Positions 10,633 to 22,557 of a stretch of DNA of 64,000 nucleotides are shown here, one piece after another. The stretch is from positions 13,351,039 to 13,415,038 of the forward strand of contig JAJEKV010000002.1 in the NCBI GenBank assembly GCA_021234155.1, read 5' to 3'. Under the pieces are notes generated by a model. The model saw only the letters and a program-made list of their open reading frames with translations, was not told the origin of the DNA and did no database searches. Position numbers and translations under genes: made by a program. The DNA is from Isoetes taiwanensis (taxonomy: Eukaryota > Streptophyta > Lycopodiopsida > Isoetales > Isoetaceae). Each line of letters starts with the position of its first letter. Positions within the stretch are counted from its first letter, which is position 1.

Positions 10633-12790
10633 ATGCCCAAAAGAAGTAAGAGGGATATCCCACCAAGCTCTATCGTAACAAGAAGGGGACCGGTGAGTCA
10701 ATCTTTGGACTCAAAATTGCATCAAGATTCAATTTCGTTTTCAGATTTGGGAGCAGATCTGGGGTCTAATTCTCAGATCCAGGAGGTTTTGATTCCATTT
10801 GCTGATCTAGAAGGTAATCCAATTTCGTTTTTCAAATTGAAGGGAGATTCAATTTCGTTTTTCCAATTTCAAGAAACCCAAGAAGAGGCAGAGATGGCTG
10901 TATTACCACCTATGGTGTGGGGTTTTTAGACAATGGGGATTCCAAAGTTTGATGATCTGGTATATCGGGATCCTATGAAGCATATTGTGAAGTTTGAGAG
11001 GTATTGCCAGCAATATAAGTTACCAGCTGGTGATTACTTGCTTTGGTTTCATAGTTCTTTGCAAGATTCAGTGGAGGAATGGGCACAAACTCAGCCAGAT
11101 ACCATGACATATCAGGAGTTAAAGGAAGCTTTCATTGCTAATTATCAAGAAGTCCATGGTAAGGATAAGACTATGGAAAGGTGGACAAATTTCACACAAA
11201 AGGAAGATGAATTAATTAGAGAGTATAATCAGAGGTATATTGCGGTTCTCAAAGCCGTGGTTCACTGGAAGATTGCAAGGAGTGATGAAATGGATATTCA
11301 TCAATGGTATGTGAAGGGGCTGAAACGAGCTATTGCTCATAAGGTGAAGGCCAAACAGCCTACAACATTACTAGAGGCACAAAAGTATGCTCTCAAGGCT
11401 GAAGATAAGCTGGGATACATTCATGAAGTTGCTGCTCCAGAGCATAAAACAGAGGATATTGCAGCCAAGATTTCTAAACTTACAATTGGTGAGAAGCCAA
11501 GGGAAGTTCAGTTTATTACTTGTGAGTATTGTGGGTCCATTGGACACTCTGATACTACATGTAGATTGCTGAAATTCTGCACAAGATGCCATATAAAGGG
11601 CCATAATGATCAAGAGTGTAGGGAGAAGAGATTCTTTGAGAGGGCCAATCCGATATTTGCTGTTATGCAACAAGCACCATCTATTCCTATTCAACCAATG
11701 CAAGCAGCACCTATCATACCACAAGTTCCAATGATACCACAAGCTCCAATTGCTCAACAAGCTCCAATGGGTTCCACACAAATGATGCAGCCAAAACAGG
11801 GATGGTATCCAAGTAAGGCTCATTTATATTGCAAGTTATGTGATAAATTCAAGCATGATGAGACTACTTGTTGGAAAATCCATGGGACACCAGAATGGGC
11901 AACCAACAAGTATCCACCAAAGCAGCAAGTGTTTGAATCAATACCTCTTCCTAATAATGATGTTCGCATTCAAGATGCAAAGTACATTGATAATCCTCAA
12001 GTTAAGGCTCTTATTGAGGAGCTTAAGAAGCAAGAGAAGGCAAAATCAGTAGTCAATTGTGGATTTGTTGAGGTAGATAGTGACCCATTTCAGCAAGAAG
12101 AAGAGATTGGAGAAGTAAATGCGGTTACAAGATCACAAAAAGTGGTTCAAGAACCAAGAGTAGTGCCCATAGTGGAGAAGACTAAGACCTCTTTTCCAAA
12201 GGCTTTGAAGGAACAAGCTTTGAAGGTGTCAGCACCTAAGAAGGTGCAATTCAATGTGCTGCCCACAGAACAGTTTCAGTCTATAAAAGAAAATCAGCCC
12301 ATAGTGATGCCTCCTATGGTGGATGAGGAAATTCAAAATGAAGATGATGTGATCAGCCAAGTTTTGGCCACTAAAGTTACACTTACTCTTGAGCAATTGA
12401 TGCATTATTCTCCAAATTTGTTGCAAGAGTTAGGGGGAAGAACAAAATCAGAAATTTCAGTCCAACAAATCATATCAAATGATATCGACAAGAGGAGAAT
12501 GGAGCCACCAGCCCGGCAACCCAAGGATCCTGGGCCATTTCTTTGTGATGTGAGTATTAATGGATATCTAATCAAAGAGGCCAACATAGATACCGGCAGT
12601 GGAGTGAATGTAATGCCTTACCACATAATGCTTCAAGTTGGATTGAAAATGATGGAACCGACAACTATGATGCTCAAAGCATTCAATCAAATGAAGGTGC
12701 AGCCTATGGGAGTCATAAGAAATGTTTTATGCAAGGTTTATGAGGTCGAAGCAATCTTGGATTTCATGGTTTTGAAATTTCGAGAGAGTG
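10633..12790 (+). pseudogene. Ty3/gypsy gag and protease (one in-frame TAG)
   Basis: An ATG at 10633 opens a frame that meets a TAG at 10927-10929 and continues in the same frame from 10933 to about 12790. Domains in order: N-terminal extension; retrotransposon gag (about residues 10-160 counted from 10933, WFHSSLQDSVEEWAQ); two CCHC knuckles (CEYCGSIGHSDTTC and CTRCHIKGHNDQEC, 11520-11620) and a third C-C-H-C cluster near 11828; Q/P-rich linker; retropepsin with DTGSGVNVM (about 12588). Gag packages the RNA and the protease matures the polyprotein. Frame is lost near 12785, where the end of the protease (ITWLDAAKFETSWRKREM) moves to another frame. The TAG could be a readthrough site or simple decay; the later shifts favour decay. 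Confidence 0.85.
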
Positions 12791-14247
12791 TGCATCTTTG
12801 AAACTTATACTTTGTTGCCGAGTCGCATTACATGGTTAGATGCCGCAAAATTTGAGACTTCATGGAGGAAGCGTGAAATGAATATCTTTCAAGGGGAATA
12901 CAAGGTTACTATAGATCATCCTCTGAAATCAGCAAAAGGTACCTTTCTTTGCAATCCTTATTTGAGCAGCCCGCAGTTAGAAATCAGCAAAGAGAATGCT
13001 ATGGTGTCCGGCAGCAAGGTCTTAGTTGTTTTCATGTCTTGGAAGTGGGTGACAGGGAAGATAAGACTTTGTACAAGTGGTTAAAAGGTACCCAAATTTC
13101 AGAAATATGCCATTTACAGCAGCAAGTTGCAGATAAGTATCTCCAAAGACTTGAAAGTATTGGTGAAGGTGAGTTACAAGAGACTCTTGTAAACATGCAG
13201 GAGGAGTCCATTCAAAGACCCATTGGGGAGAGTTTATTTCAGCAAGAAATTGATCAAGATCAAGTAGAGATGCTGATTTTGACATCAAGCATGGATGGGG
13301 TAAACAGAAATCAGCCCACTATACAAGGACAAGCAGCTTGGTGGCATGCGCACATTCTGGAGGATGAGGTAAATCAGATCAGTCCATATTCACCACAGTC
13401 ATTACAGTCACCACATGCACCAAATTCATCACAATCATCACATCCACCACATCCATTACAGTCACCACAGTCATCACACGCACCACATTCATCATTGTCA
13501 CCACATTCACCACAATCACCACATTCGTCACCACACTCACCACCTTCATTACAGTCACCACATTCAGTCAAGAACATTAATATTTCTCAAGGAAATCAAG
13601 AAGAATTGGTTACTATTGGAGGAGACCTTACTCAAGAGGAGGAACGTGATTTGATATCTTTGTTAAGAGAATTCAGGGATGTTTTGGCAAGAAATTACAA
13701 AGAATTGAAAGGCATTCCACCAGAGGTTGTGGTTCATACCATTGATTTGAAACAAGGATCAAAACTAGTCCAACAAGCTCAAAGGAGAATGAGTCCAGCC
13801 ATAGAGGAGCAAGTAAAGGTTGAAGTCATGAAGCTTTTGGAGGCGGGATTTATTGTACCAGTGCCAAATTCAGATTGGATCAGTTCTATTGTACCAGTGA
13901 GAAAGCCAAATAACTCAATCCGAGTATGCATTGATTACAGGGATCTCAACAAAGCTACCAAAAGAGATCATTTTCCTACACCATTCATAGACACCTTGTT
14001 GGATATTGTTGCAGGAAATCAGGCCTATTCTTTCTTGGATGGTTACTCAGGATATAATCAGATCCAAATCTATCCACCACATCAAGCAATGACGGATTTT
14101 AGAAAACCTTTTGGCATTTATGCTTATAAGGTATTACCTTTTGGCCTTACAAATGCTCCAGCCACATTTCAGCGAGCTATGACATATGCTTTTCATGATA
14201 TTTTAGACTTTTTGAGAGTCTTTATAGATGACATCTCAAGGAGATAA
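12788..14247 (+). pseudogene. Ty3/gypsy protease end and partial reverse transcriptase, truncated
   Basis: 12788-12960 encodes the end of the retropepsin in a shifted frame; from 12949 the original frame resumes. A Ser/Pro/His-rich linker (13377-13566) precedes the reverse transcriptase: IVPVRKPNNSIRVCIDYRDL (about 13885), FLDGYSGYNQI (14033, first catalytic Asp), LPFGLTNAPATFQRAM (14140) and FIDD (14220, second Asp pair). Immediately after FIDD the frame stops and similarity ends, so RT palm/thumb, RNase H, integrase and the 3' LTR are absent. A deletion or another insertion at about 14235 is implied. Confidence 0.85.
13377..13566 (+). repeat. TCACCACA-type minisatellite inside gypsy pol linker
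   Basis: Imperfect tandem TCACCACA/TCATCACA units encode the SPHSPQSPHSS-type linker. The same CACCA-rich words occur in this element's LTR. Small antisense frames across it (Cys/Gly/Asp- or Val-rich) are repeat artefacts. Confidence 0.85.
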
Positions 14248-14959
14248 AACATCTCCCATTGGTGTACTGCCATATATTGTGCCTTCTTGCCCTTGAGGAA
14301 AGCTTTGTATTATATGACCACTTGCAATATGAGAGTGGGGTCAAATACCAGCCTGGGCTAGTGTTTTAGCTTCTTGCATTGATCGTCGAACCATCTATTT
14401 CGAGAGAAGCCTACAAAAGACGAAGTCCTTCTTGCTTGTTTTCTTCCAAAGCATCATTCCGTGGCATTGAAGAGGACTATGACCAACCTTCTAGTTTGTT
14501 GTTTTAATGTGGAAAGCTGGAGAATTTTGTCTAATTCTTCTGCTAGTAGTTTCACGTAAGTCTATGTCTGGTTGTAATCCAAACGAAGTTGAGGCATGTT
14601 GAAATCAAGGGGGTTTCACATAGTTCTAGCCATACAATCTAGGTGAATGACCCAAAAGGGTTTTTTTGGATTCGAACCATGCATATACTCTTACCTATAA
14701 GGGTATTTTTTTGGGTGAATTTGCTACAATATGTGGTGGAAATGGGGTTTTTTGGTAGATTTATAAGGCGTATACAAGAGGGCTTTTGGCGACCCCTTGC
14801 GTGCACATGAGATACCCCCTATATAATAAGTGGATCCCCCGGGGTCGAAATTAGCTTGGCAATGGACTTGCACAGGCTGCTATTCTACCTAAAAAATGAG
14901 GGGTTGATAATCTAGATCTACCTCCTCGTCTCTGTTGTTTATTTCCACATGCAGATGTC
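14248..14959. other. No gene seen; diverged dispersed repeat
   Basis: This follows the broken gypsy RT. About 14770-14815 is a diverged inverted relative of 3950-4010. No supported frame. Confidence 0.4.
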
Positions 14960-15440
14960 TCATAAGGTGCAAATCTTTCTCGGCCACAAGCATATAATCC
15001 ACGACATTGAACCCCCCTCCCTCCCCGTCCGGTTCTCCTGACAGTAAGTATAGTAAGTGTTCATTGTGTTAGACCATTGTAAACGAGCAAGTCGAAGATG
15101 TTGCAAATTTGACGCAATTATCTCCCTCTCCCAAATCTCGAGACATGATCCCTCGATAGACATGCATGGCCATAAGTCCTCCGCTGTATGAAGTTGCAAT
15201 ATGTCAATGGCCAGTGGGTTGAACTTTGCTAGCTCAGTACTCGTGCATGCGTTTAAAATCTCCAACAAGCATCAGATGTTCCAATTGCCTGTGCTGGAAT
15301 GTCATCAAACAAATCGATATGGGCCCATTTTATCGACATCCAAGTGCATGCGATAAAATCTACAGGTGGAAAATAACGCGCGACGACAAGGAGAGGTTTG
15401 TCATACTGGCTCTACCGCTTCCACATGCAATCATTGAACG
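14960..15440 (-). pseudogene. Possible decayed LINE endonuclease fragment
   Basis: The minus strand reads HLMLVGDFKRMHE (about 15245-15290) and, in another frame, EIWEREIIASNLQHLRLARLQWSNT (about 15070-15145, shown here as two joined motif stretches), resembling the GDFN and ...LxDLR...TWSN blocks of plant L1-type endonucleases. The active-site Asn after GDF is Lys and the frames are broken. I am not certain; it could be chance resemblance in decayed DNA. Confidence 0.3.
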
Positions 15441-17575
15441 ATGAATAGTGCTAGTAATCTATATGACCCAATCAAAGAGCACAACAAACATATTACTGTC
15501 AAGATTAAAAACCTCCTGGTCCAAAGGATTTTCAAGGAAAAAACCTTGGCAATAATAAGCATGCTGATAAGACTATACAGTGGTAATCTCAAGGTAGTGT
15601 TTGAGGCACAATGACAGCCATAAAATAAGACTGCTGTGGAAAAAGGGCCTCAATCACGCTATGTGCTATCTCTCAATTCAATTCAGATTATATCTTCAAA
15701 GTCCCTTGCCCATATGCAAGTATAAAGCTTCGTATTAAGAAAATATGTCTTTCTTCCTATCGACCATAGCCTGTTTGGTATTATCAAATGACTAATTTAC
15801 CACCAATTACTTATCAGTCTACATAGATATAAGGCCATAATTAAAACAGAAAACTCTTTCAAGTAATCCACTACATTTTCCTTTATTTCTATTGTCATGA
15901 CTAAAAACATGCATTAGGGCATTCTAATTACCAATAATATTAGCAAGCATTAAGTCTAGCAATACAAATCATGACAAGAGTTTACTTTGCATAAATGAGT
16001 TCCTCTCCATACACTTTGATCCATTCAAGCTACTATCTTAGTCCGGCATAGATAGCAGATTATATCCATATAATTATATTCTATCTAACCTGATTGTCAT
16101 CGTCATGAGGTTCATCCTCTACTTCCATATAATGGAATCACCCATCTCTTCTAGTATATCCTCGATTTTTTTAGATCCTTATGCTATTATAGTTCATCTA
16201 AGAAAGGAATCAGTAGAAAAAGCTTTAAATTATTATCAATGCACATAAATGTCTTAAAAAATTGAACTTTCTAGTTGTGGTGTGTTATGGGAGATGATGT
16301 TTTTTTCTTTTTTGGGAAAAAAAATAAAAAATAAAAAATAAAAGAATATTGGCAACTTCAGAAATAACATATAAACCATTAAATATACCACAAATCCCAT
16401 AACATGTGACAACTAAAAAGTTGCAACTTTTTTTTTTTTTGGATTACACGACCAGAACTAAAAATTTCAAATTTGCTCGGTCACTAATGGCAGAAACAAC
16501 GGGATTCAACATGCCCACTTTGCTACCGGAGCTTGATTCTTGAGAATTCGCTCCTTCAATCCGCTAGCTTAACAGTTGAATCTGGTAGCAGCACCACCGC
16601 AAATACTAGCAATAATATTTCTGTAGATTTTGCCATTGATCTTGCCAATCCAGATGCAAATTTCTATTGCATCCTCCCCCAAATCTAGTTTTTCAAAGTT
16701 CCAAAACCAAATTTCTATGGCTGTAAGAGTGAAACCGACTATCGAGTATGATATAACACTATAACCCCAAAATTTGCTCAACGTGTAGTTTTTTGGTGTC
16801 TTTTTTGGCAAAAAATAACACATAAAAACTACCCATAGTATTGTTCCGAAAATGCTAGAAACAATGGGTAGTTTTTTAGTGTGGTTTTTTACACACAAAT
16901 AACGCGTAGTTTTCATGCGTGGTTTTCAAACGAAAACAATGCGTAGTTTTTAGGTGTATTTTCACTGTTATTTCTAGATAAAAACAATGCACGTAATTTT
17001 ATGTGTAGTTTTCACTCAAAAACAAAAACATCACATAGTTTTTAAATGTGATCATTGCCTTTACATGTAAGATTTTTTAGCATAGTTTTCCGTTAATTGT
17101 CCACATGTTATTTTTGTTGTTTGTAACGCAACCACGTATTGTCTTTCCTAAAACCAATGTATGGTCTTTACATGTAGTATTTTTTTTGCATGGTTTTCTT
17201 TAATTGTCCACATGTTATTTTCGTTGTTTATATCTAGACACATTATTTTGTCTATTGTAGGTTTACCAAAAACAATGTGTTGGATTAAATGAAAACAACA
17301 AAAGAATAGCTCCAAATTACATTGCAATAATAAACAAAGGAATTTTTGCAATGTCAAATGAAATGAGTATACATGAGCATGCATTTCCAATTTAAATTTC
17401 GAAGTATACAACTCACTTCTAGATTGAATTTCAAAGTATACAATCACATGTTCATTTCCGAAGTATGATCTTATTTTCATATAAAAATTCCAAGCTTTAC
17501 AATTCCAAATGTATTCTGCAATATATTCTGCAAATGTAAAAAATTTGTAATGTTTCAGATTGTAATAAGGAACAA
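15441..17575. other. Non-coding AT-rich stretch with diverged tandem repeats
   Basis: 16780-17240 is built of diverged repeats around words such as 'aacaatgcgtagtttt'. The clearest pair is 17059-17124 and 17166-17229, about 106 bp apart, sharing 'attgtccacatgttattt'. Homopolymer-rich DNA lies at 16310-16345 and 16430. The short open frames here show no family features. Confidence 0.5.
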
Positions 17576-17822
17576 TCTACGCCACAAATATCTGGCCCAA
17601 AGATGATACTGCATGAACAAGTTTCCCACTATTTAAGACATGAACAAATCTGAAAACAGCAAAGGAAATGCAATTTGGTTGCACCCCACTAAATTGGCTC
17701 TGATCAACACCACCATCCATGAGTTTCACATATCCACATCCACAGTCTAGATCTTGCTCATGCTTGACAAAAAACTGAACAACAACTGTCTTGCGCTCGT
17801 TGCTGAATTCTGGGAACCTTGC
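17576..17822 (-). pseudogene. Calreticulin pseudogene fragment
   Basis: The minus strand encodes RFPEFSNERKTVVVQFFVKH, then EQDLDCGCGYVKLMDGGVDQ (about 17822-17690), and after a likely intron SIIFGPDICG (about 17610-17576). These match the N-terminal lectin-like domain of calreticulin (typically PEFSNKDKTLV, KHEQKLDCGGGY, MFGPDICG), the ER calcium-binding chaperone for glycoproteins. The two conserved cysteines of the family are not both in the usual context here, and neither the N-terminal exons nor the P-domain are present. It is a two-exon remnant that kept its splice signals. Confidence 0.7.
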
Positions 17823-17865
17823 AGATATTGCAAAAAAAAACCGAACATCTGGTTATGTTATCATC

Positions 17866-18240
17866 TTTTGAAGATACAATCCCAGTGACCCCACCGAAGT
17901 CGTGTCCAACATCACATAAAGTGGCTGATTGGGTGGGATGAACTCAGCATAATATGCCAGGATAGAGTCGAATGGCAGCCAGTCCTAAAGAGTGTAGCAT
18001 TCATCCTCAATAGCTCTCAGCTGGCAACATTGACAAAGCCGGTCCTCTTGTGTCTCCCAGATGGACGCTATCAGTCTGCGCTGGTAGTGTTGGAGATCTT
18101 GTTCAAGCATGGGATTTATCTGGCTTTGGTAGTGTGCTTGCTAACTTGACCTATTCCAGGGTCCTAGCACCCAAAGCTTGCGGAGGCAGCATGCATCGAG
18201 ATACTGCCTCAAGTGATTGTGATTCTCTTCGGTTTGTACC
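17866..18240 (-). pseudogene. Unidentified decayed coding fragment
   Basis: A minus-strand frame runs from about 18240 to 17866 with only two stop codons and protein-like composition, including MLEQDLQHYQRRLIASIWE, QLRAIEDECYTL and AYYAEFIPPNQPLYVML. I do not recognise the family. It abuts the calreticulin remnant upstream but is not part of calreticulin as I know it. It may be a second gene fragment brought in by the same event. Confidence 0.35.
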
Positions 18241-18267
18241 TGTATGCACCCAACAAGGTTGCAAATT

Positions 18268-18295
18268 AAACGGGAGTGTTGCAGCACTCCCGTTT
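18268..18295. repeat. Perfect 11-bp hairpin
   Basis: AAACGGGAGTG, a 6-base loop TTGCAG, then CACTCCCGTTT. Stable GC-containing stem in AT-rich surroundings. No CTRR motif follows on either strand, so there is no support for a Helitron end. Confidence 0.7.
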
Positions 18296-18748
18296 CAAAG
18301 ATTCCCTTTAAAAAAACAGCATGCTCTTAAAATTGGCCTTTTTTGGATAAACTTGAGAATTTCAAAAGGTTCAGTTTTTTTTTCACTCATTTTGGCTCCT
18401 CATTAAGTGACAAGTTTGTTTTGTGTGAAGAAACACTCTTGAAAATGGCAAAATGTATATATGAATACATAATCTCTGAAAGTGAGATATCAAAAACATC
18501 AAAATAGAGAAGAAAAAATAATAATTATTTCTTTAAATTTTTTCGGTACATCAATTTGGCACCCTTTAAATTTGGTGCGTATTGAACAACACGCTTGTCA
18601 GACGTTGCAACTGGGTATCTGTCCTAAGTTTCCACATTTAGTTGATCCGTTAAACATGTTTGGCTAACTATTGGCTGAATAAAAAACAAAAAAATAATCA
18701 AGTAAATAAATGAACACTAGGACACATACAACAAAAAATGTAAAAACA

Positions 18749-18925
18749 AAAGTGTATTCTGGAATACACTTTTGCTTTGTGTATTCCAGAATACACTTTG
18801 GATTTTCAGAGAAAGCAAAAATGTATTCCGGAATACACTTTTTTTTTTTGAGAAAGCGAATGTGTATTCTGGAATACATCTATGCTTTCTAAGAAATCAA
18901 ACGTGTATTCCAAAATAACATGTTG
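18749..18925. repeat. Tandem array of TGTATTCYGGAATACA palindromes (about 41-bp spacing)
   Basis: Palindromes at 18751-18770, 18779-18796, 18822-18837 and 18861-18878, with a half-site at about 18903, are joined by GAAAGC-containing spacers, giving a 41-bp period over the last four. Each core is TTCnnGAA. A second cluster lies at 23976-24036. Confidence 0.85.
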
Positions 18926-19329
18926 CGTATGTGTTAAGTTTTAGAGCTAGCTTACTTGTGCATTTCCATGGACGTTTCTTACCCTATTCTAGAATACAAA
19001 TCAAAAGCCATATTTTCGAATCATCTGCACCCCACACTTGTTAAAATTGTCATCCTGCATTCTAAAATCTTTGAAGAATGGATGGAGACTTATTGTGAAC
19101 TGAAGAATGGATTGAAGAATGGATGATGACTTAGTGTGGATCTGAGATATTCAAAAGTCTAAGTTATTGTTGATGTTATTTCCTTCTCTTTGTGCAAAAA
19201 AGGACATGGATGTAAAACTATATGCCAATGCTGATATATATTATGAAGAAAACATGGTATGTGCAACATTCATTAAAGACATGTGGCAGATCTGTACCCT
19301 GTATTAAGATGTAAACTGTAAAAAGAAGG
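18926..19329. other. No gene seen
   Basis: AT-rich sequence between the palindrome array and the LINE 3' end; one more palindrome of the same type (TATTCTAGAATA) at about 18994-19005. Confidence 0.4.
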
Positions 19330-19472
19330 ATAATAATAATAATAATAATGTATTGATCATGCCCTTTAGGACCTTGAGGTCATAGAGCAACAAATTACAT
19401 ATTTCTGTTTGATTGTAAATGAATTAAAAATAGTCTATGTGACTCCGCTGTCTTGAGATAACAACCTAGCTT

Positions 19473-22400
19473 TTATGGATCCATATCTAAGAGAGTATGG
19501 AAATTACGAAAACTAATATCAAATTTGTCCCTGAGTTCTGCGTATGCTATGCATGTTAGGAACACATGCTCTTCGTCTTCAATATCCCCGTTTGTGCATA
19601 TCGAGCAAATTCGTTCTCCCCTTGGAATGCCAGACCATCTACCCATCTCTATTTGAAGCTTATGTGAGCCCGTGCGGTATCTTGCAATGGTTTGCTTCAG
19701 GTGTCGCGGGATACATGCATGAAGATATGCTTGATCAGAGTACACAAGCATCATATTCACCTCCTTCATATAGTAAGCCATTTTTATGCCAGGATCAGCC
19801 CAAATCCGTTGCAATACTAGTGACTGCACCATGTCTCGCACCCCTATTTCTGAGTCTGGCCAACTTGTGCTGTTCAGCCTCCAACTATCCGCCCACTCCA
19901 ATACCCTGTGGAGGCTTCCATGGCTTTCTTCGGGATCCGATCATCATCCATCCTGCATACCCTATTGACAAAAGTTATAGTCTGGATCAATGCCTCTGCT
20001 TCCAGTGGCAATAAACCTGCTTCTGCTAGCATAATAGGATAGGGTGTTTGCTGTTTGATGCCCATGTCCTCTTGTAAAAATATCTTCTGAACATTCTCGA
20101 TCTGTTTCCATAAGCCTTTAGACAAAGTAGGCCCCCAGATTGGGGCACCGTGCAGTAATACTGTTTGGACCAAAGTTTTGAAAAGAATTCTCTTCAAACC
20201 CCAGTCTTGCAACGATGCTTTGCGACACCGTCTGAGCATACCATACAAAACCGTTTTCCCTCCAGCTGCACGTTTCTTAATACGCTCTTTCCATACTGAA
20301 CTCAAGACCAAGATATTTATAATGACTTACCGTCTCCAAAGCTTCTCCATTGTAGGTGAAAAGCGGCCTGTTTACTGTTCGGCAGATCATGATCTTGGAT
20401 TTAGACAGATTAACTTTCATTTTCTTCTCCACGCAAAACTCGCTCAGTGTTACTAAATGTTCATGGAGCTCATTAGGTGTGGCTGCCAGTAGCACCACAT
20501 CATCTGCATAGAGTAACAATTGGATTACATAGTCTCCAAGACGCGTCCCTATAAGCCCTTTCTGTTCCAGCCATGATTGCAATTCATCTATGTACAATCT
20601 AAAGAGCGTGGGCGACAACGGGCAGCCCTGCCTTACTCCTATTGTGCTTTGGATCTCTGTTGGGTTATCTGCTAACCGAACTCTAACTTCTTTGTAGAGT
20701 TGAGACACTGCACCCATAAGCGAGATGGAGACACCAATCTCTTTCATTCGATTGCCCAATTCATTTATTGGAACCGTATCAAAGGCTTTTGAGAAGTCAA
20801 TGAAAGCAAGGAACAATGCCTTATTCGGTTTCTTAGCCTGTTCAATGAGCACCTTCAAAGCAAGGGCGTGATCCAGAGTACTGTGCATTCTCCGAAACCC
20901 TGCTTGGCATGTAGCTCTTGCACCAGTGGCATCTGCCCATGTGCTTAGTTTCTGCTCTAGTAGGCAGCCTAGTAATTTAGAGTAAACACTTCCTACCATG
21001 ATTGTACGGTAATTGCAAACATCTGTTCTTGTACCTGATTTGTGCACTGGGACGACCTTGTTTAATTGCCAGGACCTTGGCAAACCTTCCTTGACAGCCG
21101 CATTCATGTGATTGGTTAGGATCTAGTTCATCGCCCCATTTCAGCAGCTCTGCGCACATCCCTTCAAGATCCGCAGCCTTCCCATTCTGCATGTGCTCCA
21201 AGGCAAAGCTTACCTCTGTTATTGTAAAAAGATCTTCATGCACCGCTGTAAGATCCATCTTTGGTGCATTTTCGCAGTGATACAGAGACCGTACTAGTTG
21301 CAGGAGATCTCCTTCATTCAACGGTTGGTGTTCAGTGTGACCTTTGAGTTTTTTCCAGAAAGTTTTTGGGTGCTTGTGGAGCCAGTATCCAAGATCCGAT
21401 TGCCTTTTCAATTCATAAGCCCTCTTCTTGCTTCTTAACAGCTGTTTATACCATTTTGATTTCACCTTAATTCTTGTAGGCAATTTGGCTCTTGCTGCAG
21501 AGCATTCAGCATCCCACCATGAGTTACACGGTACTCCTACCTTCCTCTGTCTGGTGTATCCAAAACAATGTCATGCCTCTCTCTTTATGGTGTCCGTGAG
21601 CAGGGTAGAATCAGCAGCTAATTCCCCACTCCAGGTGATGCTATATAATGCCTGAGATAAGCATCTCTGGAAAACCTTCTGCTTCGTGTAGTCTAACTTT
21701 AGCCTGGGTCTGAAACATATGGGTGCTCTTGTTTCATGTAGTTCTACCTTCAGATCAAAACATAAGCTTACATGATCTGATTCTGGCACTTTGTCTCGGA
21801 ATTCCAATCGTTTTAGTATGCTACTATCATCAGGTGATATGAGCAAATAGTCTACAATACTTTCACCCATCGGTGTAATGCAAGTACTGGTATTCGTGTG
21901 CTTGAATTTCTCTATCCCATTCATGATTTTCAGGCCACATGTGGTACCAAAGTCTAGCAGCTTATCTCCCATGGTGTTCCTTATCTGATCCGTGGATTGG
22001 CTTTTGAAGCTCCCATCGTCTTCTTCCAATAGGAGCGGGTCACCTTCTTGCATGTAAGATACAGTTTGCATCCCTTTAGTTCTAGCATTAAAATCGCCTA
22101 TAATTATGACTGCTCCCTGATCTTTGTACATAAGCACTTCTTTACTGAGATTGTGAAGCGGGTTATCCCTGTCCATCCCTACTTGATTATAAACAGCCAT
22201 GTTTAAAGGGGCATAATAGCAAGCTGCTACATACACAAATTGATTTTCCAGTTCTATTTGCAGCCACATGTGCTGTTTAAATACATGCTCTGCTATAACT
22301 TTGATGCGATCAGCAATGCCCGTTCTAGGATATGCTGCTAGTCCACCATAACCTCGTCCCACACCATGCTCTTTTCTGTTCCATACAGATCCAACTGTAA

Positions 22401-22545
22401 TGAAATTTGGTATGTCTGGAAGAGGTCTCGTTTGATGCTCCCATGTTTCAAGGAAGAGAAGCACGTCAATTGTGCTCAGCATATCCATGTTTGCCATTAT
22501 TTTCTCTTGAGAAAGCCCATGCATGTTCCATGACAGCAGCCTCAA
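19473..22545 (-). pseudogene. LINE ORF2: endonuclease, reverse transcriptase, zinc knuckle
   Basis: Starts MRLLSWNMHGLSQ at 22545. Endonuclease motifs: LFLETWEH (about residue 30), IIIGDFNART (about 22095) and SDHVSLCFDL (about 21770). One TGA (21571-21573) interrupts the frame, which then continues unchanged (WWDAECSAARAKL). Reverse transcriptase: QAGFRRMHSTLDH (20900), LAFIDFSKAFDTVP (20800), GVRQGCPLSPTLF (20635), LLLYADDVVLLA with YADD (20500). C-terminal knuckle ICSICTNGDIEDEEHVFLTC at about 19560-19620. Besides the TGA there are three frameshifts (near 21050, 20300 and 19890). About 1,025 codons in all. No RNase H domain is seen. The element nicks DNA and primes cDNA on the target. Confidence 0.9.
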
Positions 22546-22557
22546 GGTCCCAATTCC

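Noticed and set aside
13374-13654. Antisense Cys/Gly/Asp-rich and sense His-rich frames
   Set aside because: Shadows of the TCACCACA repeat that encodes the gypsy linker in its proper frame.
16569-16916. 115-codon minus-strand frame
   Set aside because: Lies in AT-rich tandem-repeat DNA with biased composition and no family features.
18268-18295. Helitron end at the 11-bp hairpin
   Set aside because: No CTRR follows within a short distance on either strand.
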